In this document: positions 1-7,599 of the stretch, piece by piece
How the letters are laid out: every line of letters starts with the position of its first letter
Numbering within the stretch: position 1 is the stretch's first letter
Origin: JAYWXI01 sp036016955
GTDB lineage: Bacteria; Bacteroidota; Bacteroidia; Flavobacteriales; Weeksellaceae
NCBI RefSeq assembly: GCF_036016955.1
Contig: NZ_JAYWXI010000005.1
Span: 94,650 to 158,649, forward strand
Length of the DNA: 64,000 nucleotides
Reading direction: 5' to 3'
The notes under the pieces: generated by a model
What the model was told of the DNA's origin: nothing
The model's database searches: none
Seen by the model: the letters and a program-made list of their open reading frames with translations, nothing else
Program-made: the position numbers and the translations under genes

Positions 1-2
1 TT

Positions 3-146
3 GGGAATAAATATTCTCAGCGGGTTTATTCGGCGCTTGCGCTTTCGGCTTTGTTCGAGCCTTTTCCTTATGAGATGGCGAAGTTTCGTCAGGTAATGGG
101 CGATACGCTTCCGTCGGCGGAGGAAGCAGGGGATGGTAGCGAATAA
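3..146 (+). CDS. C-terminal end of an unidentified protein (partial)
   Basis: The window opens inside a reading frame that runs for 47 codons from position 3 to a TAA at 144-146. The residues (ending in PSAEEAGDGSE) use normal codons for this genome, and the frame lies in the same orientation and 30 bp upstream of the next gene, so it is probably a real gene end rather than a chance frame. I do not recognise the family from this short tail. Confidence 0.55.
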   Translation, partial: GNKYSQRVYSALALSALFEPFPYEMAKFRQVMGDTLPSAEEAGDGSE

Positions 147-176
147 TATTTCCCTAAATTTGTACAAAATCTTTTG

Positions 177-1853
177 ATGAAGAATTTTTTTCTATTAGTA
201 TGGATGGGGTTGATGCTGGGGGCTTGCGCACGAGTGGGCTCTCCTGTGGGCGGAGCCAAGGATACTTTGGCGCCTCGTTTTGTTAGTTCTAATATCGATA
301 CGTCGCGTGTGGGGGTGCCTACGGATTTGAAACAGTTGCGTTTGAATTTCGATGAGTATATTACGCTAAAAGACGCTTCTAAGAACCTTATTATTTCGCC
401 TCCGTTGAAATTAAAACGGATTTTGCCAACCTCGATGGGGAACCGTTACGTTTTGGTTGAATGGGAGGGGGATTTATTGGCGAATACGACGTATAATTTC
501 AACTTTGGGAATGCTATTGCGGATTTGAATGAAGGGAATATTCTGCCGTATTATAACTTTGCTTTTTCTACGGGGGATCGTTTGGATGATCTTTATGTCA
601 GTGGGGAGGTGTTTGACGGGATGCTAAGACGATCCGAAAACGAAAAAAAGGAAACTGCCGACAAGGCTAATTACGTGGTTGGGCTTTATCAGGAAAAAGA
701 TACGGTGGATTATGCGAAGAAACCTTATTACATTGCCAAGGTGGATCCCGATGGTTATTTTGAATTGAATTATCTTTCGGCGGGGCGCTATCGTCTTTTG
801 GCTTTTAATGATGAGAATCAGAATTCGGTTTATGACGTGGGTAAAGAGGCGGTGGCTTTTTTGAAGGAGCCTTTGGAGCTGCAGAAGAGTCTTTCGGGGT
901 TGGATTTGAGGATATTTCCTGTTCGAAAGCCCTTGCGTTATAAGGAGATGAAAGACATGGATGGCGGGGCGATGCTTCTTTTTGAAGGAAATCCCAGCCG
1001 TGTGGAGGTTAAGCCTCTGAGTGAGAAATTGAAAACGTATAACCTTATCCACCATCCTAAGTCGGATACCGTTCGTCTTTGGTTTGATGCACAGGCTCAA
1101 GACCTCGGGGTCTCGGGAAGTGAGAATTTGAAGTTTGCATATACTGCCGATGGAAAATCGGGGGAAGCGTCTTTGTTTTATCGGGCGGGAGCGGTTAAGG
1201 AGATGACTTTGTCTAATGCGAGCGGAAATCTGCTGCCTCCGAATAGTGCTCTTGAAATTGAGGCCAATTATCCTATTGCCCATTTGGAATCTGCCAAATG
1301 GAAACTTGTGGAAGACAGCTTGACAAGTCGTCCGTTTACGGTTGAGACGCTTGAGCGCAATCCTTTTAAAATTAAAATTCGTTCCGCCTTCGAAATCGGA
1401 AAAAAATACAGCCTGACCATTCCCAAGGAAACGGTGAAATCTTATTATACCGGAGTGGGAAAATCGTATCAGTTTAATTTTGAAATTGACAAAGCCGAAA
1501 ACTACGGAATCCTAACGCTGGATTTGCAACATAAGCCCGAAGCTCCTTTTTGGGTGCAGTTACTCAGTGAAAAGGGGGACAAGGTACAGTTTTCGAAGCT
1601 TTCCGAAGAGGCATTGGTTCGTTTTACGGAGTTGAAGCCCGGCCGCTACCAGCTTCGCCTTTTGGTGGATGATAACAGAAACGGGCATTGGGATCCGACG
1701 GATTTTGAAAACAAGGTGGAAGCCGAAGGCGTTTACGTATTTCCTAAAATTGTGGAGATTCGTCCGCTTTGGGAGAATAAGGAAGTGTGGGATTTAAAAA
1801 CGGGCAGTACCTCGGCTCCTTTGAAAGTGGAGTCGGAGGTGACACCGCTATAA
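177..1853 (+). CDS. Ig-like (SbsA/Big_5-type) domain lipoprotein
   Basis: A predicted surface or periplasmic lipoprotein of 558 aa. The signal peptide ends in a lipobox with the lipidated cysteine at residue 17 (LGAC). An Ig-like domain of the bacterial Big_5/SbsA type follows at roughly residues 30-130; its core (FDEYITLKD, then NTTYNFNFGNAIADLNEGN) is the conserved part of this Bacteroidota family. The remainder is beta-rich, with DENQNSVYD- and DDNRNGHWDPTDF-like acidic loops that look like calcium-binding repeats. The ATG at 177 is preferred over a TTG three bases upstream. It is followed 17 bp later by the haem-binding protein gene, so the two may be co-transcribed. The family is widespread but its function is not established to my knowledge. 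Confidence 0.85.
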   Translation: MKNFFLLVWMGLMLGACARVGSPVGGAKDTLAPRFVSSNIDTSRVGVPTDLKQLRLNFDEYITLKDASKNLIISPPLKLKRILPTSMGNRYVLVEWEGDLLANTTYNFNFGNAIADLNEGNILPYYNFAFSTGDRLDDLYVSGEVFDGMLRRSENEKKETADKANYVVGLYQEKDTVDYAKKPYYIAKVDPDGYFELNYLSAGRYRLLAFNDENQNSVYDVGKEAVAFLKEPLELQKSLSGLDLRIFPVRKPLRYKEMKDMDGGAMLLFEGNPSRVEVKPLSEKLKTYNLIHHPKSDTVRLWFDAQAQDLGVSGSENLKFAYTADGKSGEASLFYRAGAVKEMTLSNASGNLLPPNSALEIEANYPIAHLESAKWKLVEDSLTSRPFTVETLERNPFKIKIRSAFEIGKKYSLTIPKETVKSYYTGVGKSYQFNFEIDKAENYGILTLDLQHKPEAPFWVQLLSEKGDKVQFSKLSEEALVRFTELKPGRYQLRLLVDDNRNGHWDPTDFENKVEAEGVYVFPKIVEIRPLWENKEVWDLKTGSTSAPLKVESEVTPL

Positions 1854-1870
1854 CTCAATTGCAACAGACG

Positions 1871-2338
1871 ATGAAGAAGTTTTTTAATGGGCTTTACTGG
1901 GTGATAATCGTGGGTGCTTTGATTCAGTTTGTCCCGGTGGATCGTACGACGCCTCCTTTGGAGGCTTCTAAAAGTTTTGTGGTTCGTTTTGATTCGCCCT
2001 CGCCGGTTCGCCAGGTGCTTCGCCGGGCTTGCTACGATTGCCATTCTTACGAGACGGTTTATCCTTTTTATGCTTTTGTGGCTCCGGTATCGTGGTCGAT
2101 AAACCATAATGTGGATCGGGGGCGTCGGCATCTTAATTTTTCCGTTTGGGGCGATTATAATAAAGAGCTTAAAAAAGGCATGTTGGAGAAGGCGGTGGCT
2201 AGTATCAATCGCCGTTCGATGCCTGTTCCGGGGTATGTGGCAAAGCACCCGGAAGCGAGGCTTTCTCCTCAGGAGCAAAAAATGCTGGAGGATTATTTTC
2301 AGTCGATTTTAGATTCGGGAAGCTACGAGTTGAGGTAG
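1871..2338 (+). CDS. haem-binding domain protein (cytochrome c-like, one CxxCH)
   Basis: 155 aa. An N-terminal hydrophobic segment (residues 6-20) would act as a membrane anchor or uncleaved signal. A single haem c attachment site, C54-x-x-C57-H58 (CYDCH), sits in the context SYETVYPFYAFVAPVSW, and the C-terminal part contains the conserved NFSVW and RRSMPVPGY segments of the Haem_bd family. It should be exported and carry one covalent haem in the periplasm; its redox partner is unknown. The start is the ATG at 1871 next to the anchor; an upstream in-frame start at 1787 would overlap the previous gene heavily. The 3' end overlaps the convergent Nudix gene by 16 bp. Confidence 0.85.
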   Translation: MKKFFNGLYWVIIVGALIQFVPVDRTTPPLEASKSFVVRFDSPSPVRQVLRRACYDCHSYETVYPFYAFVAPVSWSINHNVDRGRRHLNFSVWGDYNKELKKGMLEKAVASINRRSMPVPGYVAKHPEARLSPQEQKMLEDYFQSILDSGSYELR

Positions 2339-2838
2339 TGTCCGAAAAATCTTTTTTGGGAATCGAACGCGATGTCGTCCATATTCAGGTCGTTTTTGTG
2401 AAGCCAAACAACTTCGGAAACCTCGCTGTAGTCCAAGTCTAAAAGCGAGGTTTTATTTTCCACGGAATATTCGAAAAAAATATCCAAAGTGTTGTAATCG
2501 ATGCCTTTGTAATGGTAAACATTGGGCAAGGTCATGAGCAGACGGAGATGCTTTGGATTTAGAGCCATTTTTAGCTCTTCGTTCAGTTCACGGATGCAGG
2601 CTTCTTCGGCGCTTTCTTTCGGGTCGACAAAACCGCCTGCGAGATCGAGTTTTCCGAGCCCCGGATTTTGGTTGCGTCTGGTGAGCATGATTTCGTCGCC
2701 ACAGCGGATGACCACCGCTACGGCTGCAGCACAGTTATGAAACAACACGTAATCGCAATGGCGGCAGGACCATTTCTTTTCGCCATCCCACAATAGGGTG
2801 TTTTGGCCGCATTTGGGGCAGTATGTCAGGGCTTTCAT
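2323..2838 (-). CDS. Nudix hydrolase with N-terminal zinc ribbon
   Basis: 171 aa. Residues 7-28 hold two CxxC pairs (C7/C10 and C25/C28), a zinc ribbon as in NudC/NADH pyrophosphatase-like Nudix enzymes. The Nudix box is complete: G69, E75, R83, E84, E87, E88. Such enzymes hydrolyse nucleoside diphosphates linked to another group; the exact substrate cannot be read from the sequence. The protein is shorter than NudC and lacks its characteristic SQPWPFPxS motif, so I do not call it NudC. It heads a run of minus-strand genes (Nudix, xerD, deaminase, enoyl-CoA hydratase, katA), and its stop codon overlaps the convergent haem-binding gene. Confidence 0.88.
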   Translation of the reverse strand: MKALTYCPKCGQNTLLWDGEKKWSCRHCDYVLFHNCAAAVAVVIRCGDEIMLTRRNQNPGLGKLDLAGGFVDPKESAEEACIRELNEELKMALNPKHLRLLMTLPNVYHYKGIDYNTLDIFFEYSVENKTSLLDLDYSEVSEVVWLHKNDLNMDDIAFDSQKRFFGHYLNS

Positions 2839-2854
2839 CGGTTTGGAAAGTTAG

Positions 2855-3760
2855 TTAATTTTTATTTCTTGGATGGTAGTTTAGGATGACGTCCCGAAGT
2901 TCTTCCGTTTTCAGATGGGTATAGATCTCCGTGGTCGTGATGCTGGAATGGCCTAACATTTCTTGGATGTATCTCAGGTCGGCACCGTTTTGCAGGAGAT
3001 GGGTGGCAAAGGAATGACGGAAGGTGTGAGGGGATATTTTTTTGCTGATTCCGGCTTTGTCGGCCAATTCTTTAATGATGATGAATACAATGACGCGGGA
3101 CATGGTTGAGCCTCTGCTGTTTAGAAAGAGAAAATCTTCGCATTTTTTGTTTATTTTGTAGTGGGCTCTTACGTTGTCGATATAGTCTTTAATGAGCGTT
3201 GCGGTAAAATCGGCCATAGGGACGAATCTTACTTTGTCGCCTTTTCCTTCTACTTTTAGGTAATTTTCTTTGAAATTGATGTTGGAAATTTTTAAATCAA
3301 TAAGTTCGGATACCCGCAGTCCGCAGCCATAAAGCACTTCGATGATGCAATAGTTTCTTTGTCCCAAAGGGTTGGAGCGGTCGATGGCTTTGATGATGCG
3401 GTTAACGTCTTCGGAGCTTAGGGTATCGGGAAGGTAGAGTCCCAGTTTGGGGCCTTCCAGTAGTGAAGCCGGGTTGTCCGTGCGTACTTCATCTTCCACC
3501 AAATAGCGGAAAAAAGCTTTGACGGATGAGACCCATCGGGCTTGGGAGCGTTCGCTGAATTTTTCTTTCGATAATTGAAACAAAAATTCTTGAAGATGAT
3601 TGTAAGAGATTTCTTCGGGGCCGACAAGAAGGTGATTTTCGGCGTATTCTTTTAGTTTTCGGATATCCCTGAGGTAAGCGTCGAGTGTGTTGTCGGAAAA
3701 ATGGCGTTCAAATTTTAAAAAGTTTTCAAAGTCTTTAATTTTTTCGTCCCAATTCATCAT
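2855..3760 (-). CDS. xerD: site-specific tyrosine recombinase XerD
   Basis: 301 aa, the usual length for Xer recombinases. The N-terminal SAM-like core-binding domain (about 10-95) is followed by the catalytic domain with the complete set R149, K173, H245, R248, H271 and nucleophile Y280 (EIYTH). It acts with XerC at the chromosomal dif site to resolve chromosome dimers, normally controlled by FtsK. The HTFRHSFATHLLQNGADLRYIQEMLGH block is the XerD-like signature. The partner xerC-type gene is also in this window at 21790. Nothing nearby suggests an integrase role. Two adjacent ATG codons exist at the start (3760 and 3757). Confidence 0.93.
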   Translation of the reverse strand: MMNWDEKIKDFENFLKFERHFSDNTLDAYLRDIRKLKEYAENHLLVGPEEISYNHLQEFLFQLSKEKFSERSQARWVSSVKAFFRYLVEDEVRTDNPASLLEGPKLGLYLPDTLSSEDVNRIIKAIDRSNPLGQRNYCIIEVLYGCGLRVSELIDLKISNINFKENYLKVEGKGDKVRFVPMADFTATLIKDYIDNVRAHYKINKKCEDFLFLNSRGSTMSRVIVFIIIKELADKAGISKKISPHTFRHSFATHLLQNGADLRYIQEMLGHSSITTTEIYTHLKTEELRDVILNYHPRNKN

Positions 3761-3775
3761 TTGTTTGTTTTGTGT

Positions 3776-4195
3776 TTATAAGTCTTCTTTCGGAATTCTT
3801 ACCACTTCGATATGGTGTTCTTTCAGAAAGGAAATGCCATCGTCATCCGAGTATTCGTCAATGTATACCAGACGGGAAATGCCGGCTTGCAGAATCAGTT
3901 TGCTGCATTCTTTGCAAGGCGATAAGGTAATGTACAAGGTGGCGTCTTTAGCGGATTGGGTGGAACTGGCGAGTTTCAGTATGGCATTGGCTTCGGCGTG
4001 GAGGACGTACCAATGCGTTTGCCCGTTTTTGTCCTCGCACTGATTGGGAAATCCGCTGGGGGTTCCGTTGTAACCGTCGGAAATGATGGTGCGGTCTTTT
4101 ACGATGAGGGCGCCAACCTGCTTTCTTTTGCAGTAGGAAAGTTTGGCCCATTCCAAAGCCATTTTGAGGTACGCAATGTCAAATTTGTTGTGCAT
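3776..4195 (-). CDS. dCMP deaminase family protein
   Basis: 139 aa zinc-dependent cytidine/deoxycytidylate deaminase. The zinc site is complete: H67-A-E69 and PC94-x-x-C97 (HAEAN and SPCKEC). The QCEDKNGQTHWYVLHAE stretch is typical of dCMP deaminases, which make dUMP for thymidylate synthesis; ComEB-type proteins belong to the same family. I chose the ATG at 4195 (MHNKFD) because the longer frame starting at 4273 would read through the end of the upstream enoyl-CoA hydratase gene; with the chosen start the two genes are 4 bp apart, suggesting one transcript. Confidence 0.9.
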   Translation of the reverse strand: MHNKFDIAYLKMALEWAKLSYCKRKQVGALIVKDRTIISDGYNGTPSGFPNQCEDKNGQTHWYVLHAEANAILKLASSTQSAKDATLYITLSPCKECSKLILQAGISRLVYIDEYSDDDGISFLKEHHIEVVRIPKEDL

Positions 4196-4199
4196 AACT

Positions 4200-4970
4200 T
4201 TAGAAGTTGGGTTTTCTTTTTTCGAGAAAGGCTCTAACGCCTTCGGTTTTATCTTCTTTTTCAAAAAGTTCACCGAAGGCTTTTTGTTCGTAGGAAAACC
4301 CGTTGGGGGTGTCGCTTAGGTTTACGGCTTTGATGGCTTCTTCAATAGCCATAGGTGAATTTTTGGCAATTTGAAAGGCAGTTTCTTTGGTTTTTTCGAG
4401 TAATTCTTCGGGCGGATAGACTTCGTTGACGAGTCCGATTTCTTTGGCTCGTGAGGCGGAAATCATTTTGGCGGAAAAAATTATTTCGTTGGCCAAGCCT
4501 TTACCGACGAGCTTGGGAAGTCTTTGGGTTCCACCATATCCCGGAATGAGCCCAAGGGTAACCTCGGGAAGCCCCAGTTTGGCTTGACTGGAAGCGTATC
4601 GAAAATGACAACTTAGCGCCAATTCCAATCCTCCGCCTAATGCAAATCCGTTTATCGCTGCAATGACGGGTTTGTTTAGGTTCTCGATTTTATCAAACAG
4701 TAGCTCTTGTCCAACCCGAGCCATGTTCTCGGCTTGCGAGGCATTGTAGTTGGCAAACTCTTTAATGTCAGCTCCTGCCACGAAGGCCTTTTCGCCTCCC
4801 CCGGTAAGAATAATTGCCCGGCATTGCCGATCCTTACCGGCCTGATCCAAAGCAAGGCTTAATTCCCTTATGGTTTGGGCATTCAGCGCATTTAGGCTTT
4901 CGGGACGGTTGATGGTAATGGTGGTTACAAAAGCATCTTGATATAGGGAAATCGTTTCGAAATGGCTCAT
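4200..4970 (-). CDS. enoyl-CoA hydratase/isomerase (crotonase family)
   Basis: 256 aa crotonase. The oxyanion-hole segments (VAGADIKEF near 65-72 and NGFALGGGLELALSC near 107-121) and both catalytic glutamates, E116 and E136 (GLPEVTLGLIPGYGGTQRL), are present, which supports true hydratase activity on 2-enoyl-CoA thioesters in fatty-acid oxidation or the butyryl-CoA route. The specific substrate cannot be assigned. It lies directly upstream (4 bp) of the dCMP deaminase gene, and no other beta-oxidation gene is close by. Confidence 0.9.
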   Translation of the reverse strand: MSHFETISLYQDAFVTTITINRPESLNALNAQTIRELSLALDQAGKDRQCRAIILTGGGEKAFVAGADIKEFANYNASQAENMARVGQELLFDKIENLNKPVIAAINGFALGGGLELALSCHFRYASSQAKLGLPEVTLGLIPGYGGTQRLPKLVGKGLANEIIFSAKMISASRAKEIGLVNEVYPPEELLEKTKETAFQIAKNSPMAIEEAIKAVNLSDTPNGFSYEQKAFGELFEKEDKTEGVRAFLEKRKPNF

Positions 4971-5064
4971 AAGCGGAGAGATAATTTTTTTTATGCAATG
5001 ACAAAGTAGTAAAATATATTTTAATTTTAAAACTTTGGTTTAAAATTTTATGAAAATTAGCGTT

Positions 5065-6555
5065 TTACAAGCGGGTGTGATTCAGCATATCCGAATCGAT
5101 ACGGATGTTTAATCCCACGGCAATCTTCATGCCTAATTCGATGTTTGCACGGAAAAAATGGCATAGTTGTCGGCTGATGATTTCGTTTTGTTTGGGGCCT
5201 TCAATTTTTTTCATGTGCTCTACGATGTTGCGAACGAGACTCTTTCTTTCGTCTTCGTTCATGGCTTTGGAATAGAGCAAACCGGGTTGGGTGTAATGGT
5301 CGTCGTCGTTTTCGTTTCGGTTGAAGTGGGCGACTTGGTTGCTGTCTAGTTCGTAATCGTAGCTTTTGTAGGAGGGCGGTGTTTTACTGTCCTCGAAACT
5401 GTTGGGGAAATAGTTGGGGGCGTCGCCATAGCTTTTGGCGTCAGCCATCAGGCCATCCCTTTGGTAATTATGAACGCCGAAAGGGCAACGGTTGACTTCT
5501 AATTGATGAGCGTTAACGCCGAGTCGGTAGCGCTGAGCATCGGGATAGGAAAAAAGTCTTCCCTGAAGCATTTTGTCAGGGGAAAATGAAATTCCGTCAA
5601 TGAGGTTGCTCGGAGAAAAGGCGGCCTGTTCCACATGGGCAAAGTAATTGGTCGGGATTTCGTTGAGTTCCATTTCGCCCACTTCAATCAGAGGAAATTC
5701 ATCATGGAACCATACTTTGGTAACATCGAAGGGGTTCCATCGGAAATCTTTCGACTGTTCTTCGGTCATCACCTGAATGTAGAGGGTCCATTTGGGGAAA
5801 TTGCCGCTTTCGATGGCTCGGATGAGATCTTCTTGGGCAAAATCGGGGTTTTCGCCTTTCATGGCATTGGCCTCTTCGCTAGTGAAGTTTTTGATGCCCT
5901 GCTTGGTTTTAAAATGAAATTTAACCCATACTCTTTCGTTCTGATGATTAATCATAGAAAAGGTGTGAGAACCAAAACCGTGCATATGGCGGTAGCCGAA
6001 CGGAGTACCTCTGTCGGACATCAGTATAAGAACCTGATGAAGACTTTCGGGGTTTAGCGACCAATAGTCCCACATCATGGTAGGGCTTTTCAGGTTGGTT
6101 TTCGGATGTCTTTTTTGAGTATGAATGAAGTCGGGAAACTTTTTGGCGTCCTTGATGAAGAATACCGGGGTATTGTTGCCGACCAAATCCCAATTGCCAT
6201 CCTCGGTATAAAATTTCACGGCAAAACCTCTGGGGTCTCTTTCGGTATCGGCGCTTCCTTTCTCTCCGCCAACGGTGGAAAAACGCGCGAAGAGGTGGCA
6301 AGTATTACCGACTTTGGAAAAAAGCTTTGCTCTGGTGTAGGAGGTAATATCGTTGGTTACGGTAAATGTTCCGTAGGCTCCCGTCCCTTTCGCATGAACG
6401 ACTCTTTCGGGGATGCGCTCTCTTACGAAGTGGGCAAGATTTTCTTGTAACATGAAATCTTGAAGCAAAATCGGCCCCCTGGCGCCTACGCTTTGGGAGT
6501 CTTGATGTTCATAGTAGGGTGCTCCTGACGAGCTGGTGATTTTTTTTGAATCCAT
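5065..6555 (-). CDS. katA: catalase (monofunctional haem, small-subunit clade)
   Basis: 496 aa haem catalase, degrading hydrogen peroxide to water and oxygen. The distal catalytic His54 (VVHAKGTGAYG) and Asn127 (LVGNNTPVFF) and the proximal haem ligand Tyr337 (RLFSYPDAQRYRLG) are all at the canonical positions. The length puts it in the short clade (clade 3) without the C-terminal flavodoxin-like domain. It is transcribed away from oxyR. A -7 element reading TAAATTTG on the minus strand (plus coordinates 6582-6589) and a TTTG (6611-6614) form a good promoter, with a putative OxyR site immediately upstream, so peroxide induction is likely. Confidence 0.96.
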   Translation of the reverse strand: MDSKKITSSSGAPYYEHQDSQSVGARGPILLQDFMLQENLAHFVRERIPERVVHAKGTGAYGTFTVTNDITSYTRAKLFSKVGNTCHLFARFSTVGGEKGSADTERDPRGFAVKFYTEDGNWDLVGNNTPVFFIKDAKKFPDFIHTQKRHPKTNLKSPTMMWDYWSLNPESLHQVLILMSDRGTPFGYRHMHGFGSHTFSMINHQNERVWVKFHFKTKQGIKNFTSEEANAMKGENPDFAQEDLIRAIESGNFPKWTLYIQVMTEEQSKDFRWNPFDVTKVWFHDEFPLIEVGEMELNEIPTNYFAHVEQAAFSPSNLIDGISFSPDKMLQGRLFSYPDAQRYRLGVNAHQLEVNRCPFGVHNYQRDGLMADAKSYGDAPNYFPNSFEDSKTPPSYKSYDYELDSNQVAHFNRNENDDDHYTQPGLLYSKAMNEDERKSLVRNIVEHMKKIEGPKQNEIISRQLCHFFRANIELGMKIAVGLNIRIDSDMLNHTRL

Positions 6556-6581
6556 CGGAACCGTGTTTTTATTGCAGTATT

Positions 6582-6634
6582 CAAATTTAGGGCAAAATTT
6601 CTTTATAATCCAAAAAGTCCTATCTTTGTGATAG
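6582..6634. promoter_or_regulatory. divergent katA/oxyR promoters with OxyR-like operator
   Basis: The 94-bp gap between katA and oxyR contains a palindrome CTATCTTTGTGATAG (6620-6634), a CTAT-N7-ATAG element matching the half-site spacing known for OxyR. For katA (minus strand) a TAAATTTG -7 box lies at 6582-6589 and a TTTG -33 box at 6611-6614, placing the palindrome just upstream, a position suited to activation. For oxyR (plus strand) the -7 box TATCTTTG (6621-6628) lies inside the palindrome, a position suited to self-repression. The assignments are from motif matching only. Confidence 0.6.
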
Positions 6635-6649
6635 ATAATAAGTAATTAC

Positions 6650-7591
6650 ATGAACATTCAGCAATTAGAGTATCTTATAGCGGTAGACAAGTATAAACAC
6701 TTTGGCAAGGCGGCTCAGGCTTGCTTTATTACGCAACCGACGCTGAGTGCTATGATACAGAAGTTTGAAGACGAGCTGGATGTTAAGATTTTCGATCGGA
6801 CAACCCATCCGATACGGACGACGGATGTAGGCCATCAGATTATCGAACAAGCCCGTAAGGTTATCGATGCGGTGAATGAATTAAGGAATAAAGCGGATCT
6901 TCTCAATAACGTATTGGGAGGGAAACTCAATTTAGGGATTATACCTACGGTATCGACGTTCATTCTTCCTGTGGAGATTTTCGATTTTTTGGAGAAAAAC
7001 GCCAAAATTGAGATGAAAGTTAAGGAAATGACGACGGAAAACATCATCAGGGGGCTGAAATCGGGCGAGTTGGATGCAGGGATTATTTCCACACCGTATG
7101 ACGCGGCTAATGAGTTTTATAAAGATTTTCTTTTCAACGAAGAGTTGATGATTTATTCCAGCCAAAACAAAGAGGACCGTTTCGTGGCTCCCGGAGATAT
7201 CGATGTGGAGAAGGTTTGGCTGTTGGAAGAAGGCAATTGTTTGCGGACTCAGTTTGAGAATATTTGCCATTTGAAAGAAAATTCCCTTAAACCTAAAAAT
7301 TTGGAATTTCTAGCCTCTAATATTAATACCTTGGTTCAGATGGTGGACCAGGTGGGAGGGGTTTCTATCATTCCGGAGTTAGCGAAAAATCAATTCTCTG
7401 AGGAGCAGAAACAAAAGGTTTTCCGCTTTAGAAAGCCGTTTCCTTGTCGGGAAATCAGCATGGTGTATTATAAGCCAACCTATAAACAGAAGATTATTGA
7501 TGAGTTGGTTAAAATGATTAGAGATTCAGTTCAGCCGAAACTAAACTACACACAAGCTCCAAAAGATTATGTTAACATTAGACCAGATTAA
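6650..7591 (+). CDS. oxyR: LysR-type peroxide sensor OxyR
   Basis: 313 aa LysR-family regulator. The N-terminal winged helix-turn-helix (about 1-60, QLEYLIAVDKYKHFGKAA..TQPTLS) is followed by the effector domain. Two cysteines, C197 and C206, occur in EEGNCLRTQFENIC, the same context and the same nine-residue spacing as Cys199 and Cys208 of E. coli OxyR, which form the peroxide-sensing disulfide. This, plus divergence from a catalase gene, supports OxyR rather than a generic LysR regulator. It is the first gene of a short unit with the phosphoethanolamine transferase that starts 8 bp after its stop. Confidence 0.93.
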   Translation: MNIQQLEYLIAVDKYKHFGKAAQACFITQPTLSAMIQKFEDELDVKIFDRTTHPIRTTDVGHQIIEQARKVIDAVNELRNKADLLNNVLGGKLNLGIIPTVSTFILPVEIFDFLEKNAKIEMKVKEMTTENIIRGLKSGELDAGIISTPYDAANEFYKDFLFNEELMIYSSQNKEDRFVAPGDIDVEKVWLLEEGNCLRTQFENICHLKENSLKPKNLEFLASNINTLVQMVDQVGGVSIIPELAKNQFSEEQKQKVFRFRKPFPCREISMVYYKPTYKQKIIDELVKMIRDSVQPKLNYTQAPKDYVNIRPD

Positions 7592-7599
7592 AAAAGAAT

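Noticed and set aside
1787..1870. Upstream start for the haem-binding protein
   Set aside because: It would overlap the end of the Ig-like lipoprotein gene out of frame and place 28 residues before the membrane anchor.
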